A stretch of DNA of 41,476 bases, from NCBI GenBank assembly GCA_002716625.1, contig PBAS01000029.1, positions 1 through 41,476 of the forward strand, in the 5' to 3' direction. Below the pieces are notes generated by a model that saw only the letters and a list, made by a program, of their open reading frames with translations, was not told the origin of the DNA and made no database searches. How positions within the stretch are numbered: the stretch's first letter is position 1; each line of letters begins with the position of its first letter. The translations under genes and the position numbers were made by a program. The DNA comes from Phycisphaeraceae bacterium. Lineage in GTDB: Bacteria; Planctomycetota; Phycisphaerae; Phycisphaerales; Phycisphaeraceae. Positions 17,788 through 26,550 of the stretch are shown piece after piece.

Positions 17788-17862
<75 letters not shown>

Positions 17863-17920
17863 TTGGTGTTGTACGTCTGGCGATTGATTCAAGTGGCCAG
17901 ATGCGTTTCCTATGTAAAGG

Positions 17921-17926
17921 ATTATA
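17921..17926 (-). promoter_or_regulatory. Possible -10 box for tRNA-Pro
   Basis: On the minus strand TATAAT occurs 60 bases upstream of the tRNA and downstream of the purC terminator. No convincing -35 is seen at 16-18 bases. Confidence 0.3.
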
Positions 17927-17958
17927 ACCACACCCATCGATCTGGCGGAGCCGAGGCG

Positions 17959-17991
17959 AAAAAAATAAGCCACAAGTTGACGTGTGGCTTA
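17959..17991 (-). terminator. Intrinsic terminator after purC
   Basis: On the minus strand TAAGCCACA (17991-17983) and TGTGGCTTA (17974-17966) form a 9-pair stem with an 8-base loop, followed directly by seven T (17965-17959). It ends the purD-pheS-purC transcript before the tRNA. Confidence 0.85.
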
Positions 17992-18027
17992 GATGCCGGA
18001 TAAATCGGTGCGGTGGTTTTCTGTTGG

Positions 18028-18993
18028 TTACAGTTCGATATTTGTGCCGACCAATGCCTGGTACGCCGATTGGTATTTGGCGAGCGTATTGCGAATGACA
18101 TCTTCAGGAAGTGCCGGGCCTGGGGGGGTTTTATCCCATTGCCCTGCATCCACCAGTCCGCTCAGGTAGCTGCGTACATATTCCTTGTCGTAACTCTCCT
18201 GGTCTCGACCTGATTCGTACTTGTCTGCTGGCCAAAAGCGAGAACTGTCCATGGTTAGAACCTCGTCGATGAGCAGGAGTTGGCCATCATCGGTAAGTCC
18301 AAACTCGAATTTCGTGTCGGCCAGAATGATCCCACGGCTGGCAGCATAGTCATGGCCCATCTGGTAGATCTGGATACTCAAGTCACGCAGTGTTGCCATT
18401 AGATCTTTACCCACCAATTCACAGGCTTTTTCGAATGAGATGTTCTCGTCATGCCCTTCATCCGCCTTGGTGGCCGGTGTGAACAGGGGTTCGGGTAGCT
18501 TCTGGCATTGGGTAAGTCCGGATGGAAGCTTGATGCCGCAGACCGCAGATGTTTTCTGGTAGTCTCGCCATCCTGAACCAGCCAGGTAACCACGCACCAC
18601 GCATTCAATGGGAACAACCTTGGTCTTGCGCCCAACCATGACACGCCCTGATAGGGACTGGGCCTGTTCCTGGCTTAATCCTTGGACATCACTTGCGTTG
18701 GTACTGATCAGGTGGTGCTGTAGGCGGTTGCCAAACTCCTGGTGGATTCGATCAAACCAGAACTTGCTGATTTGTGTTAGCACGATGCCCTTGCCGGGCA
18801 CACCATTTGTCATGACTACATCAAAGGCACTGATTCGATCGCTGGCAATGATGAGCAGGCACTCGGTCGTTTGGTCGCCAGTGAGGGCCTGGCATTCATA
18901 AATGTCACGGACCTTGCCCTGTCGGCGGCCCGCCAGTGGTAGGTTGGTGGTCATGATGGCCTGATTAGTGGGTGTAATTGTGGATTCAGTCAT
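18028..18993 (-). CDS. purC: Phosphoribosylaminoimidazole-succinocarboxamide synthase
   Basis: SAICAR synthase joins CAIR and aspartate with ATP in de novo purine synthesis in the cytosol. The 321-residue protein is of the long bacterial/yeast-like type. It shows GRRQGKVRDIYE near residue 22 (the family's nucleotide loop G-K-V-R-D-x-Y), IASDRISAFDVV near 48, VECVVRGYLAGSGW near 125, LADTKFEFGL near 225 and DEVLTMDSSRFWP near 240. The first ATG (18993) is used; an in-frame ATG at 18954 before TTNLPLAGRRQGK is possible. It is the last gene of a minus-strand cluster with purD and pheS and is followed by a strong terminator. Confidence 0.97.
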   Translation of the reverse strand: MTESTITPTNQAIMTTNLPLAGRRQGKVRDIYECQALTGDQTTECLLIIASDRISAFDVVMTNGVPGKGIVLTQISKFWFDRIHQEFGNRLQHHLISTNASDVQGLSQEQAQSLSGRVMVGRKTKVVPIECVVRGYLAGSGWRDYQKTSAVCGIKLPSGLTQCQKLPEPLFTPATKADEGHDENISFEKACELVGKDLMATLRDLSIQIYQMGHDYAASRGIILADTKFEFGLTDDGQLLLIDEVLTMDSSRFWPADKYESGRDQESYDKEYVRSYLSGLVDAGQWDKTPPGPALPEDVIRNTLAKYQSAYQALVGTNIEL

Positions 18994-19064
18994 GTTCTCG
19001 TTACCCCTATTTGATAAATGATGAGCATCACAATAAGCAAGATATCGAAGTGTTGCAACGTGAT

Positions 19065-20069
19065 TCAGAATTGTCTGAGAAAACGAAGGTCATTGTCAAA
19101 AAGCCACCGGATGTCAGTGATACCGTACTTACGCATGGCCAGTCGTTCGATACCCAGGCCAAACGCAAAGCCCGTCCACTCCTCAGGATCGTAGCCCACT
19201 TCCTCGAAGACGGCCGGGTCCACCATCCCGCAACCTCCCATCTCAATCCACTCCCAGCGGTCGCCCACCTGCATTTTCATATAAAGCTCGGCCGACGGTT
19301 CGGTGAATGGGAAATAGCTTGGGACCAGTTTAACATCAGCCTCCGGGCCAAAATAGGCATGGGCAAATTGCAGCAGCGTTGTTTTAAGATCCGCCATGCT
19401 CACTCCCCGATCAACGTAGAGCCCCTCGATTTGGTGAAACATGGAGGAATGGGTTGCGTCATGTTCATCGGGCCGATAGCACCGTCCTGTGGCAATTACT
19501 CGTACAGGTGGTGGTGTGTTTTTCATGACCCGGATTTGAATCGTGCTGGTCATCGATCGCAGGAGTACGGGGTTTTCTTGTGTTGGGTCTGTTAGGTAGA
19601 AATTATCGAGTGGATCACGTGCAGGGTGCTGCGGTGGAATATTGAGTGCAATAAAATTGTGATATTCATCTTCAACCTCAGGGCCGGTTGCTATCTCGAA
19701 ACCCATGCGTCCAAAAACCTCGATCAGTCCCGCGATGGTCTGGGTAATCACATGGGTTCGGCCAAGCCGCGGTGGAAGGCCAGGCTCGGTCACGTCAATC
19801 GTCGAATGCCGGGGGTTGTCTGGGGTGGCGGCAAACTGGTTTTTTTTGGCGTTATACGCTGATTGCAGTTTTTGGCGAAGAGCGTTAGCTGCTTGTCCAA
19901 AGGCAGGTTTTTGATCTTTGGGCACTTGCTTGAGTTGGGCCATCAGTGCCTTGATCTGTCCCTTGGTTCCCAAGTACTTGATCCGGAACTGTTCGAGGGC
20001 ATTGGCGTCAGTAACCAGTTCGAGGTCACGGTCCGCCTCGTGTTCTAGTTGCGTAATATCTTGGAGCAT
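19065..20069 (-). CDS. pheS: Phenylalanine--tRNA ligase alpha subunit
   Basis: A 334-residue PheS, the usual size. An N-terminal coiled coil (about 1-90) precedes the class II catalytic domain, with GFEIATGPEVEDEYHNF near residue 120, LLRSMTSTIQIRVM (motif 2 region), GRCYRPDEHDATHSSMFHQ near 190 and the motif 3 segment GFAFGLGIERLAM near the C-terminus. It forms the alpha2beta2 enzyme that charges tRNA-Phe. ATG 20069 lies 13 bases after the purD stop; a GTG at 20099 would overlap purD, and neither has a visible Shine-Dalgarno site. The beta-subunit gene pheT is not in this window; the next gene is purC. Confidence 0.97.
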   Translation of the reverse strand: MLQDITQLEHEADRDLELVTDANALEQFRIKYLGTKGQIKALMAQLKQVPKDQKPAFGQAANALRQKLQSAYNAKKNQFAATPDNPRHSTIDVTEPGLPPRLGRTHVITQTIAGLIEVFGRMGFEIATGPEVEDEYHNFIALNIPPQHPARDPLDNFYLTDPTQENPVLLRSMTSTIQIRVMKNTPPPVRVIATGRCYRPDEHDATHSSMFHQIEGLYVDRGVSMADLKTTLLQFAHAYFGPEADVKLVPSYFPFTEPSAELYMKMQVGDRWEWIEMGGCGMVDPAVFEEVGYDPEEWTGFAFGLGIERLAMRKYGITDIRWLFDNDLRFLRQF

Positions 20070-20082
20070 GGCGTTGTTTTTT

Positions 20083-21381
20083 TTACACGCTGCCGGCACC
20101 GCTTAAAACGCGATCGCCAATATCAGTGCGCCAAAATGCGCCTTCGAAATGGATTTTTTCGCAGGCTGCATTGGCCTTGTGTTGTGCGTCAGCCAGATCG
20201 TCGCCCATTGCGCATATGCCCAGAACCCGCCCGCCGGCCGTGACCAACTGGTTGTTTTTGATTGCGGTTCCTGCATGAAAGACTTTCACGTCTTTATCGG
20301 CTTCAGCGTCCTCGATGCCGGTTATGGGTTTGCCCGTTTCATAACTTCCGGGGTAACCACCGCTGGCCATAACGACGCAGCAGCAGCTGCGCGGGGACCA
20401 GCTGAGTTCGACGGTCTGCAGGTCGCCGTGGGCGGTGGCGAGCATGAGTTCCAAGAGATCCCCCTGGCATCGCATCATGAGTGGTTGTGCTTCGGGATCA
20501 CCAAACCGGCAGTTGTATTCAAGTACTTTTGGACCCCCGGCTGTAAGCATTAACCCGGCATACAACACCCCCTTGTATTCAACCCCATCGCGACGAAGTG
20601 CATCGACTGTGGGGACAAGGATCTCTCGTTCAATTGTTTGCATCAGTTGGTCATCGACCAAGGGTGTCGGGCAGTAGGCGCCCATCCCCCCGGTATTGGG
20701 GCCACGGTCACCTTCAAAGGCCTGTTTGTGATCTTGGGCGGGGTCGAGCACGAATATGTTCCGACCATCCACCAGGGCCAGGACGGAAACCTCCTGCCCA
20801 ACCAGGCGTTCCTCGATCACCACGGTATTGCCAGCCTCACCAAAGGCTTGCTCTTTCATGATCAGATTTACGGCTTCGACGGCATCATCGCCATTGTCGC
20901 AGACAACGACGCCCTTTCCCTTAGCCAAGCCGGATGCTTTGACCACTAGGGGTGTTTCATGTGTTTGGGCAAAAGAAATGGCACTGTCCGGATGCTCGAA
21001 AATTCGGGCTTCAGCCGTTGGGATGGCTGCGGACCGTATCAACTGTTTACAATAGGCCTTATCCGCTTCTAGGCGTGCGGCCTGGGCCTTGGGACCAAAG
21101 ATGGTACGCCCGGGTTTGGCCAAGCGATCCGCCAAGCCTTGCGCCAGTGGATCTTCAGGTGCAATTACAACCAGTTCGATTTTGTGGTGTCGACAAAAAT
21201 AGTCGAGCTGATCAACTGTTTTGGTGGTAATGCGGTCAGTGTTAATGTCAATGTTTTCGCCCAGCTGCTCTGTGCCACCATTGCCCGGTGCGAAGTAGAG
21301 TCGATCACATCTAGGTGACTGGCTGATTTTCCATCCCAGCACATGTTCTCGCCCGCCACTGCCAATGATCAATATGTTCAT
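20083..21381 (-). CDS. purD: Phosphoribosylamine--glycine ligase
   Basis: GAR synthetase makes glycinamide ribonucleotide, the second step of purine synthesis. The start is placed at ATG 21381, giving NILIIGSGGREHVLGWK, the family's canonical N-terminus; the longer frame upstream is not conserved-looking. At 432 residues it has family length. ATP-grasp features are VVKASGLAKGKGVVVC near 150, EERLVGQEVSVLALVDG near 195, DRGPNTGGMGAYCP near 230 and LEYNCRFGDPEAQ near 295. It is followed by pheS (gap 13) and preceded by an exported protein gene (gap 73). Confidence 0.97.
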   Translation of the reverse strand: MNILIIGSGGREHVLGWKISQSPRCDRLYFAPGNGGTEQLGENIDINTDRITTKTVDQLDYFCRHHKIELVVIAPEDPLAQGLADRLAKPGRTIFGPKAQAARLEADKAYCKQLIRSAAIPTAEARIFEHPDSAISFAQTHETPLVVKASGLAKGKGVVVCDNGDDAVEAVNLIMKEQAFGEAGNTVVIEERLVGQEVSVLALVDGRNIFVLDPAQDHKQAFEGDRGPNTGGMGAYCPTPLVDDQLMQTIEREILVPTVDALRRDGVEYKGVLYAGLMLTAGGPKVLEYNCRFGDPEAQPLMMRCQGDLLELMLATAHGDLQTVELSWSPRSCCCVVMASGGYPGSYETGKPITGIEDAEADKDVKVFHAGTAIKNNQLVTAGGRVLGICAMGDDLADAQHKANAACEKIHFEGAFWRTDIGDRVLSGAGSV

Positions 21382-21454
21382 CGTTCCCGGCATCCTAAGT
21401 CGCGGTTGACGGCCATGCAAAGTGGTGTGGCGGTCGGGTGTTGCTGTAGGCGTT

Positions 21455-23416
21455 TTAGCGTCTAAATCCCCCGGGCGGCATGTCCGGTGGCAGTCCTTGG
21501 CCCGGTGCAAAAGGAAGTCCACGGTCACGTCCATGTGGTTGGGCCCTAGGCCTCCTGGGGTGTTTTGGCCCGGTGCGTGCCGGTTGGGATGGGGCTTTTT
21601 CTATTCCCTTTGCTTGCATGATGACTGTAGTACCCATATCAATCACTGCAGTCGGCACATGAAAGCGACCACCAATGCCATGATCCCTGGCGGACAGTCC
21701 AACGGCAATGGGAATCATTTGCGCCTGGAGTTGGGGTTTGATTCCGAACATGGCCAGCCCCATACGCATCATGGGCAACTGTAGTATTGAACCAATATCT
21801 ATATAACTTTCTGCGATTGGGGCTTCGCCCAACAGTTGCTTGCGAGCGGCGGTAATCTGTGCATTTGCGCCCAAACCAGTTTCGGCTTCAAGTGATTTAA
21901 GACTGCGGCGTAACAACGGCATGTCCGGCGACTCGGTGATGAGGACGTATTGCCCTGATGCAACGATGAAGCCATTCTTCTCCGCAGATCCCTGAATCAG
22001 CCCCGCGAGCATCGGTCCCATCGGTCCCGGCGGCTTCATCCTGTTTTGTGGTTGGGGTGATTGTGAAACCGAATACTGGTCTACAGATTGGCCATCAATT
22101 TGAAAATGGTTGGCCTGATAATGTGCGGTTGCCGGGGTTTGTGAATCTTGCACGCCGGCAGTCCCAGGTCTGTCAGGTGAATCTGGTTGGTTATGGGAAT
22201 TTAGAGTTCCGAGTTCTTTTCGGATGTGGGCAGCCAACCCCCGGGCGTCACTGGTCCTGAAGCAATTGAGGGTGCTGGTCATTCCACCCACAGCGGCAGT
22301 TTGTGAGGGCAAGTATTTTACCTGTACCCAGGTTTGCATGTTGCCGGCCTCGTCCGAGTGGGCAATGATGGCCCGGGAAAGCCAGTTGTCGCCAGTCATT
22401 GGATGAATCTGTCCAAGCATGAGCTTTCGCAGTTTGCTCAGCTCAAGACCGCCGAAGTTAACTGAACTGGCAATGAGGAAGGGTTGGTCGGGTACGCGGG
22501 TCAGGTCATTGCTGCTGGCGACAGGATTGATCATTGATGCCGTGGCGGAATCTGCTTTGAAATTGATCGCTCCGGAGATATTAAGTCCCTCGTTGGTGAT
22601 CGTGAATCCAAGTGCGACCCCTTCAGCATCAGGAGTCAGGCTATCGAAATTGGCAAGAGGGGCCGATGCCTGCTGTATCAGGGCATCCCGCATCCTCGAT
22701 ACGGTCGCCTGGTTCTTTTGCCCGGAGTTTGTTGTGCTGTCGTCGGCGTTGGATGCGGTCATGTCGTTTGCCGAATCCAGGGTGTGCTGGATTTGTTCGC
22801 CATGCATCAAGATAATAACGTCACTATCTTCAATCACCTGGTTGCCCAGTGTTCCCAGGCTATTGCGAACCTCGGCGGCATTATTGGTTGGTTGGTGGGA
22901 GGCGAGCGATTCGCGGTGCTTGCCGATCACGGCAAAGGAACCACTTTGCTTGGCAAAACCTTCGTGTTCAGTGGCGAGTGTGATGCGGCGGATCGGATCG
23001 CCTTCTTGTGTTGTCAGCGGCTGTATGAAAGCTGTGTAATCAGATACCGGTAACAACAACAGTGACCGGTCGTCGGGTTGGTCTGGTTCGCTGTTATTCC
23101 GACGGACTGCAATGACGAGCGGTCCTTGGTCATCAATGCCTGCGATAAGCCCGGCGGCACGTTTGAATTCACCAAGGACATCGAGCAGGTCTGGGATGTT
23201 CAGGTCAAGTTGCCGGTTGGCCATGGCTATTTTTTCGCTCAGCCTTGTCATGCTGGGCGCAATTACTAAAAACGTCGCGTCTTGGGGTGCCTGATTCAGG
23301 GCGTCATCAAGTGGGTCTTCACTGGCCCATGTCGGCATGCTGATCATGACCATCGTGGCCAGTGTTAGCCATGTTGCCGTCAGGTGTCCAGGGCGAGTGT
23401 CTTGTGGTTCTGGCAT
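21455..23416 (-). CDS. Exported protein of unknown function
   Basis: A 653-residue protein with an N-terminal signal peptide: hydrophobic LTATWLTLATMVMISM, then PTWA as likely cleavage site near residue 32. The mature part alternates helices and strands and has no catalytic motif that I recognise (for example LLPVSDYTAFIQPL near 125, SYIDIGSILQLPMMRMGLAMFG near 545). The C-terminal 40 residues are rich in Pro, Arg and Gly. Similar long exported proteins of unknown role are frequent in planctomycetes. A strong AGGAGG lies 6 bases before ATG 23416 and overlaps the end of the upstream RsbW-like gene, so the two are probably co-transcribed and coupled. Confidence 0.7.
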   Translation of the reverse strand: MPEPQDTRPGHLTATWLTLATMVMISMPTWASEDPLDDALNQAPQDATFLVIAPSMTRLSEKIAMANRQLDLNIPDLLDVLGEFKRAAGLIAGIDDQGPLVIAVRRNNSEPDQPDDRSLLLLPVSDYTAFIQPLTTQEGDPIRRITLATEHEGFAKQSGSFAVIGKHRESLASHQPTNNAAEVRNSLGTLGNQVIEDSDVIILMHGEQIQHTLDSANDMTASNADDSTTNSGQKNQATVSRMRDALIQQASAPLANFDSLTPDAEGVALGFTITNEGLNISGAINFKADSATASMINPVASSNDLTRVPDQPFLIASSVNFGGLELSKLRKLMLGQIHPMTGDNWLSRAIIAHSDEAGNMQTWVQVKYLPSQTAAVGGMTSTLNCFRTSDARGLAAHIRKELGTLNSHNQPDSPDRPGTAGVQDSQTPATAHYQANHFQIDGQSVDQYSVSQSPQPQNRMKPPGPMGPMLAGLIQGSAEKNGFIVASGQYVLITESPDMPLLRRSLKSLEAETGLGANAQITAARKQLLGEAPIAESYIDIGSILQLPMMRMGLAMFGIKPQLQAQMIPIAVGLSARDHGIGGRFHVPTAVIDMGTTVIMQAKGIEKAPSQPARTGPKHPRRPRAQPHGRDRGLPFAPGQGLPPDMPPGGFRR

Positions 23417-23426
23417 GAGGATCCTC

Positions 23427-23861
23427 CTAATCCTGCTGGGTAGGGTACGATGCCACGGGCCGTTTGCAGTTGCGGTTTTTGATCAGAGTGACACATCGTC
23501 CCATATCATCGAAGCTCACTTTGCTCATGTAGGCCTTCATGAGCATGATGCCGCGGCCATTGGGTTTGCAAAGATTCTCTTCCAGGGTTGGATCAGGGAT
23601 TATTTTGGGGTTGAATCCATGGCCCTCGTCCTGGATCTTGATATAAACCGATTCGTTATTGACTTCGTATTCAACCAGTACGTTTTTAGTCGGATCACCG
23701 CCATTGCCATGGAACATCGCATTAGCCAAGGCCTCATCGAGGGCAAGGCGAATAGCGAATTGCGAGTCGCCGCTATATCCGGCGGCGGCGACCTCGGGCA
23801 TCAGCGCGTCATGTGCCTTGCGAGCCTGCGATGCCCGGCTGGCGATCGTCACTTGCTTCAT
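23427..23861 (-). CDS. RsbW-like serine kinase / anti-sigma-type ATPase (HATPase_c_2)
   Basis: A 144-residue GHKL ATPase. The N box is LALDEALANAMFHGNGG, the G1 box DEGHGF, and the G2 box PNGRGIMLMKAYM, as in RsbW/SpoIIAB anti-sigma kinases. Such proteins phosphorylate a STAS antagonist and sequester a sigma factor or another partner. The start at ATG 23861 gives KQVTIASRAS, matching the family; the frame extends upstream to a TTG (23924). It directly follows the STAS gene at 23940, forming a partner-switch pair, and precedes an exported protein. No sigma factor or PP2C phosphatase is adjacent. Confidence 0.85.
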   Translation of the reverse strand: MKQVTIASRASQARKAHDALMPEVAAAGYSGDSQFAIRLALDEALANAMFHGNGGDPTKNVLVEYEVNNESVYIKIQDEGHGFNPKIIPDPTLEENLCKPNGRGIMLMKAYMSKVSFDDMGRCVTLIKNRNCKRPVASYPTQQD

Positions 23862-23939
23862 TGGTTTAAGGACCCACTCCGCCACTTGCTGCCTATGCAG
23901 TTCGCGGTGCCCTGAAAATCTCAATGGCCTTGGATCGGA

Positions 23940-24299
23940 TCACGAAAAACTCGCACACGCCTTATCGGAATCTTCGTAGATTTTGAAAAGTTTGTCGAGT
24001 TTGGTGATTGCGAACACTTCATAGATCTGCGGGTTGATATTCACCAGCCGCAGTTGGCCACCCTTTTCTTTTATTCGATTATTGATCGTGATCAAGGTCC
24101 CCAGCGCCGCCGAGGATAGGTGTTCAACATTTTGGAAATCCATCAGCAACTTCGGATTGATTGCCTGGTCGATTAGCTGCAAAATCTCAGCGCCAATCTT
24201 CTGGATGCTGTTTTCTTCGAGGATATTCTGGTCTAGGAAACGGACGCTTGAGATGGGTCCATCCTCTATGATGGTCAGGCGTGATTCGGTATCCGTCAT
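23940..24299 (-). CDS. RsbV-like STAS-domain anti-sigma antagonist
   Basis: A 119-residue single STAS domain. LLMDFQNVEHLSSAALGTLITI carries the loop serine (first or second S of LSSAA) that the cognate kinase would phosphorylate, and QLRLVNINPQIYEVFAITKLDKLF is the usual C-terminal helix-strand part. Start at ATG 24299 (TDTESRLTIIEDG); an upstream in-frame start at 24359 would add 20 unlikely residues. It is followed by the RsbW-like kinase (gap 78), so the pair is a partner-switching module controlling a sigma factor or another target elsewhere. Confidence 0.85.
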   Translation of the reverse strand: MTDTESRLTIIEDGPISSVRFLDQNILEENSIQKIGAEILQLIDQAINPKLLMDFQNVEHLSSAALGTLITINNRIKEKGGQLRLVNINPQIYEVFAITKLDKLFKIYEDSDKACASFS

Positions 24300-24419
24300 A
24301 GCATCATCTTCTCGAAGTCCAATTAATCGGAATGTAGATGCGCCCGGTGTTGCTGTCAAGCATTTGACACAAGCAAGTGGTTGGTATGTCAGGTGCCGGC
24401 AATGTATTTTGGGTGGGTG

Positions 24420-25226
24420 CTATTTTCCTTGGTTGTCGGTGGTTTTGTTGCTGGTAGCACGACTTGCTTGGTGTTGAATGGCCCAGAGTGCAGAGTACTT
24501 GAGTTGTGTGCTTATCGCCGCCTTTTGGGCGATCAGTAATCCAAACGAACCGTCAAGAAATCCCCGCTTGAGAAAATAGAATTTGAGAAATGCTGCTGTT
24601 GGTCGCAGGATTAGGTCGGCAAAGGAACACCGATCCCCATGATCGTACATCAGCTGCGCAACATCCATAAGCCGATCGTCCATTCGCTTGCCCGAGAAGT
24701 AATCTGCGTAGTGGGCGCGACTATGCTGCTTGTGGATTAGGTGGCCGCGTAGTTTTGTCATGCGGGACCGGCTTGATGGGGATCGTGTATCATGTAATAC
24801 ATGGTTGCCCCACTGGCAGCGACCTCGATGAAATATTCGTGTCAAGTGGTCGGGAGACCAGGCCCGCACGTGCCGTCCCATGACATGATTTCTGCGCGGC
24901 ACCAAGAACAAGTCATAGTCCTCGAGTTGGCGATCGTCCAATGCCTGTAGTTCCTGGATTAGTTCAGGTGAACATTCTTCATCTCCATCCAGGAAAAATA
25001 CCCAGTCATTTTTGCATAGCCTGGCGGCGAATTGTTTTTGGCCCGTGTGTCCACGCCATGGTTCGAGGATGTAACGGTCAGCATACTGCTGCGCGATGTG
25101 GGGTGTTGAATCAGTTGAGCCAGAGTCAACTACGATCAATTCATCGCACCAGGTGGCTGACTGGCAAGCCTGTTCCAGCGTGTCCTCGCAGTTGGCACAA
25201 CAGATGACAATGGAAAGGGTTGCCAT
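24420..25226 (-). CDS. Family 2 glycosyltransferase (WaaE/KdtX-like)
   Basis: The 268-residue GT2 enzyme has the GT-A start TLSIVICCANCEDTL, VVDSGSTDS near residue 33 and the metal-binding WVFFLDGDEEC near 76-86. LVPRRNHVMGRHVRAWSPDHLTRIFHRG and the C-terminal ADLILRPTAAFLKFYFLKRGFLDG are typical of WaaE/KdtX-type transferases that add glucose to lipopolysaccharide core. It probably sits at the inner membrane and acts in envelope glycan synthesis. It is the first minus-strand gene of its cluster and divergent from the LysM gene, with an operator-like repeat between them. Confidence 0.85.
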   Translation of the reverse strand: MATLSIVICCANCEDTLEQACQSATWCDELIVVDSGSTDSTPHIAQQYADRYILEPWRGHTGQKQFAARLCKNDWVFFLDGDEECSPELIQELQALDDRQLEDYDLFLVPRRNHVMGRHVRAWSPDHLTRIFHRGRCQWGNHVLHDTRSPSSRSRMTKLRGHLIHKQHSRAHYADYFSGKRMDDRLMDVAQLMYDHGDRCSFADLILRPTAAFLKFYFLKRGFLDGSFGLLIAQKAAISTQLKYSALWAIQHQASRATSNKTTDNQGK

Positions 25227-25237
25227 GTCACTAGTTT

Positions 25238-25250
25238 ATCACCACGTGAT
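25238..25250. repeat. Operator-like inverted repeat in divergent region
   Basis: ATCAC-cac-GTGAT (half sites of 5 separated by 3, E-box-like core CACGTG) lies 11 bases upstream of the glycosyltransferase ATG and about 130 bases upstream of the LysM gene. It may be a dimeric regulator site. Short, so chance is possible. Confidence 0.2.
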
Positions 25251-25379
25251 GGTTGGGGTGATATTGAGGCAGAGGAGGGTGATTTGTGGGGACCAGGTAC
25301 GGGGTCATCCTCTAGCTGAACCCAAGGGTACTGAGTACACTTGGTAAGTTCACTTTCTTGTAATCAGGAGCTTGTATAT

Positions 25380-26258
25380 ATGACGCGACCGTACAAGATG
25401 GCATTTGGCCTGGCGATTGTGTTGTGCATTGTCATTATCGCAACAGGGATCTATCGGGATCGGCCAACGAGTTCATCTCAACTTTCCAAAGGGATGGCGA
25501 TGGATAAACCGGTTGAATTGCAAGCTGCCATGTCACAGCCCTCAGATCGTGAGAGGCTAGACCCGGAGGACGGCACAGGGCGTTTGGTAGATGATCTGCC
25601 TGGTCTGATAGTTACACCTACAGGTTCTGCGGCAACGGTCCCCGAACCACTGGCGGCTGAAAGCACAACCCGGGTTCGGACCTTTGGGATAGCCGCTCCG
25701 AGCTTGTTGGTGGAGCCAGAACCGCAACTACCGGCTTCTATGCCTATTGCCGATCAGCCAACTGCGGCCATCGTTCCTGTTCGGGGGCCGGGTGACGCAG
25801 ATCTTCCAGCAGCCGCGACGAACGCATCGCCCGTGGTTGATGTGGTGTCTCAGAATCAGCGTTACGAGATTAAATCGGGTGATACCCTGATTACCGTGGC
25901 CCAACGCGTCTATGGGGCTCAGAAATATTGGGTTCATATTGCGCGTGCCAATCCCACCATTGACCCGCGGCGGCTCCATGTGGGCCAGTTCATTAAGCTG
26001 CCGGTTCAAATTGAGCGTGATGCCGACGTGGGTCGGCAGGTTTTAGATGGAGCAATGACTCATCTGGTTGGAGGTGAGGAGAGCTTGTGGTTGATTGCGC
26101 AGCAGTACTATAAGGATGGGGCCCATTGGCGGGTCATATATGAAGCCAACCGCAAGGTTATTGGCGGTGACCCCGACCAGTTGGCCTCCGGTCTGAAACT
26201 CACAATTCCCCCATTGGATGGGGCTGTGCAGGGTGTTAGGGCCGCCGAGAGGCCCTGA
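25380..26258 (+). CDS. LysM-domain protein, membrane anchored
   Basis: A 292-residue protein. ATG 25380 is preceded by AGGAG with 9 bases spacing, so this start is preferred to an upstream TTG (25341). Residues 7-23 (AFGLAIVLCIVIIATGI) form an N-terminal membrane anchor. A Pro/Ala/Thr-rich linker follows, then a clear LysM domain (YEIKSGDTLITVAQRVYG...IKLP, about residues 160-205) and a second LysM-like unit (LVGGEESLWLIAQQYY...LKLTIP, about 224-278). LysM binds peptidoglycan or other GlcNAc polymers, so it probably links the inner membrane to the wall. It is divergent from the glycosyltransferase. Confidence 0.8.
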   Translation: MTRPYKMAFGLAIVLCIVIIATGIYRDRPTSSSQLSKGMAMDKPVELQAAMSQPSDRERLDPEDGTGRLVDDLPGLIVTPTGSAATVPEPLAAESTTRVRTFGIAAPSLLVEPEPQLPASMPIADQPTAAIVPVRGPGDADLPAAATNASPVVDVVSQNQRYEIKSGDTLITVAQRVYGAQKYWVHIARANPTIDPRRLHVGQFIKLPVQIERDADVGRQVLDGAMTHLVGGEESLWLIAQQYYKDGAHWRVIYEANRKVIGGDPDQLASGLKLTIPPLDGAVQGVRAAERP

Positions 26259-26424
26259 TTCTGGTGGTTAGTGGGCTGGATTGGGGTGAATCCTTTTATT
26301 TCATTTATTTAAGGTTCATGGGAGTGTTTTAGCGGAACTATTGGGTGAAAATACCCAGTACCTGCGAATGAGAGCCATTTATAGCATGTTTTTGATTTTT
26401 TTTATAGTAAAATTTTAGATGGTA

Positions 26425-26453
26425 TTGCTTGAGCGCATCTATTGGTTTATGAT
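26425..26453 (+). promoter_or_regulatory. Promoter candidate for the PEP-CTERM gene
   Basis: TTGCTT at 26425-26430 and TATGAT at 26448-26453 are spaced by exactly 17 bases. They would start transcription near 26460 and give a leader of about 130 bases. Confidence 0.45.
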
Positions 26454-26550
26454 AATACCGCTGTGGCGGAAGTCTCGGAGAAGGCCTTTCTGGCAAAACC
26501 AACTTCCTTAGGTATTTTAGATAGCTGAGTGAGAGGTTCGTTACCTACTC
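26454..26550 (+). promoter_or_regulatory. Structured 5' leader of the PEP-CTERM gene
   Basis: Several helices can form. AATACC (26454-26459) pairs with GGTATT (26511-26516), enclosing GGAAGT (26468-26473) with ACTTCC (26502-26507). Then comes a hairpin GAGT-gag-AGGT-ttcgtt-type with ACCTACTC (26527-26550, 3-base bulge, 5-base loop). The first pairing conflicts with the promoter above if transcription starts near 26460. The unexplained leader could be a riboswitch or mRNA stabiliser; I recognise no known class. Confidence 0.35.

Noticed and set aside
26341..26360. Terminator of the LysM gene from the TGGGT/ACCCA hairpin
   Set aside because: The stem is only five pairs and is not followed by a T tract.
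26454..26550. Cyclic di-GMP or other named riboswitch
   Set aside because: The conserved cores of GEMM-type, TPP, cobalamin, SAM and glycine riboswitches are not recognisable; only generic pairings are seen.
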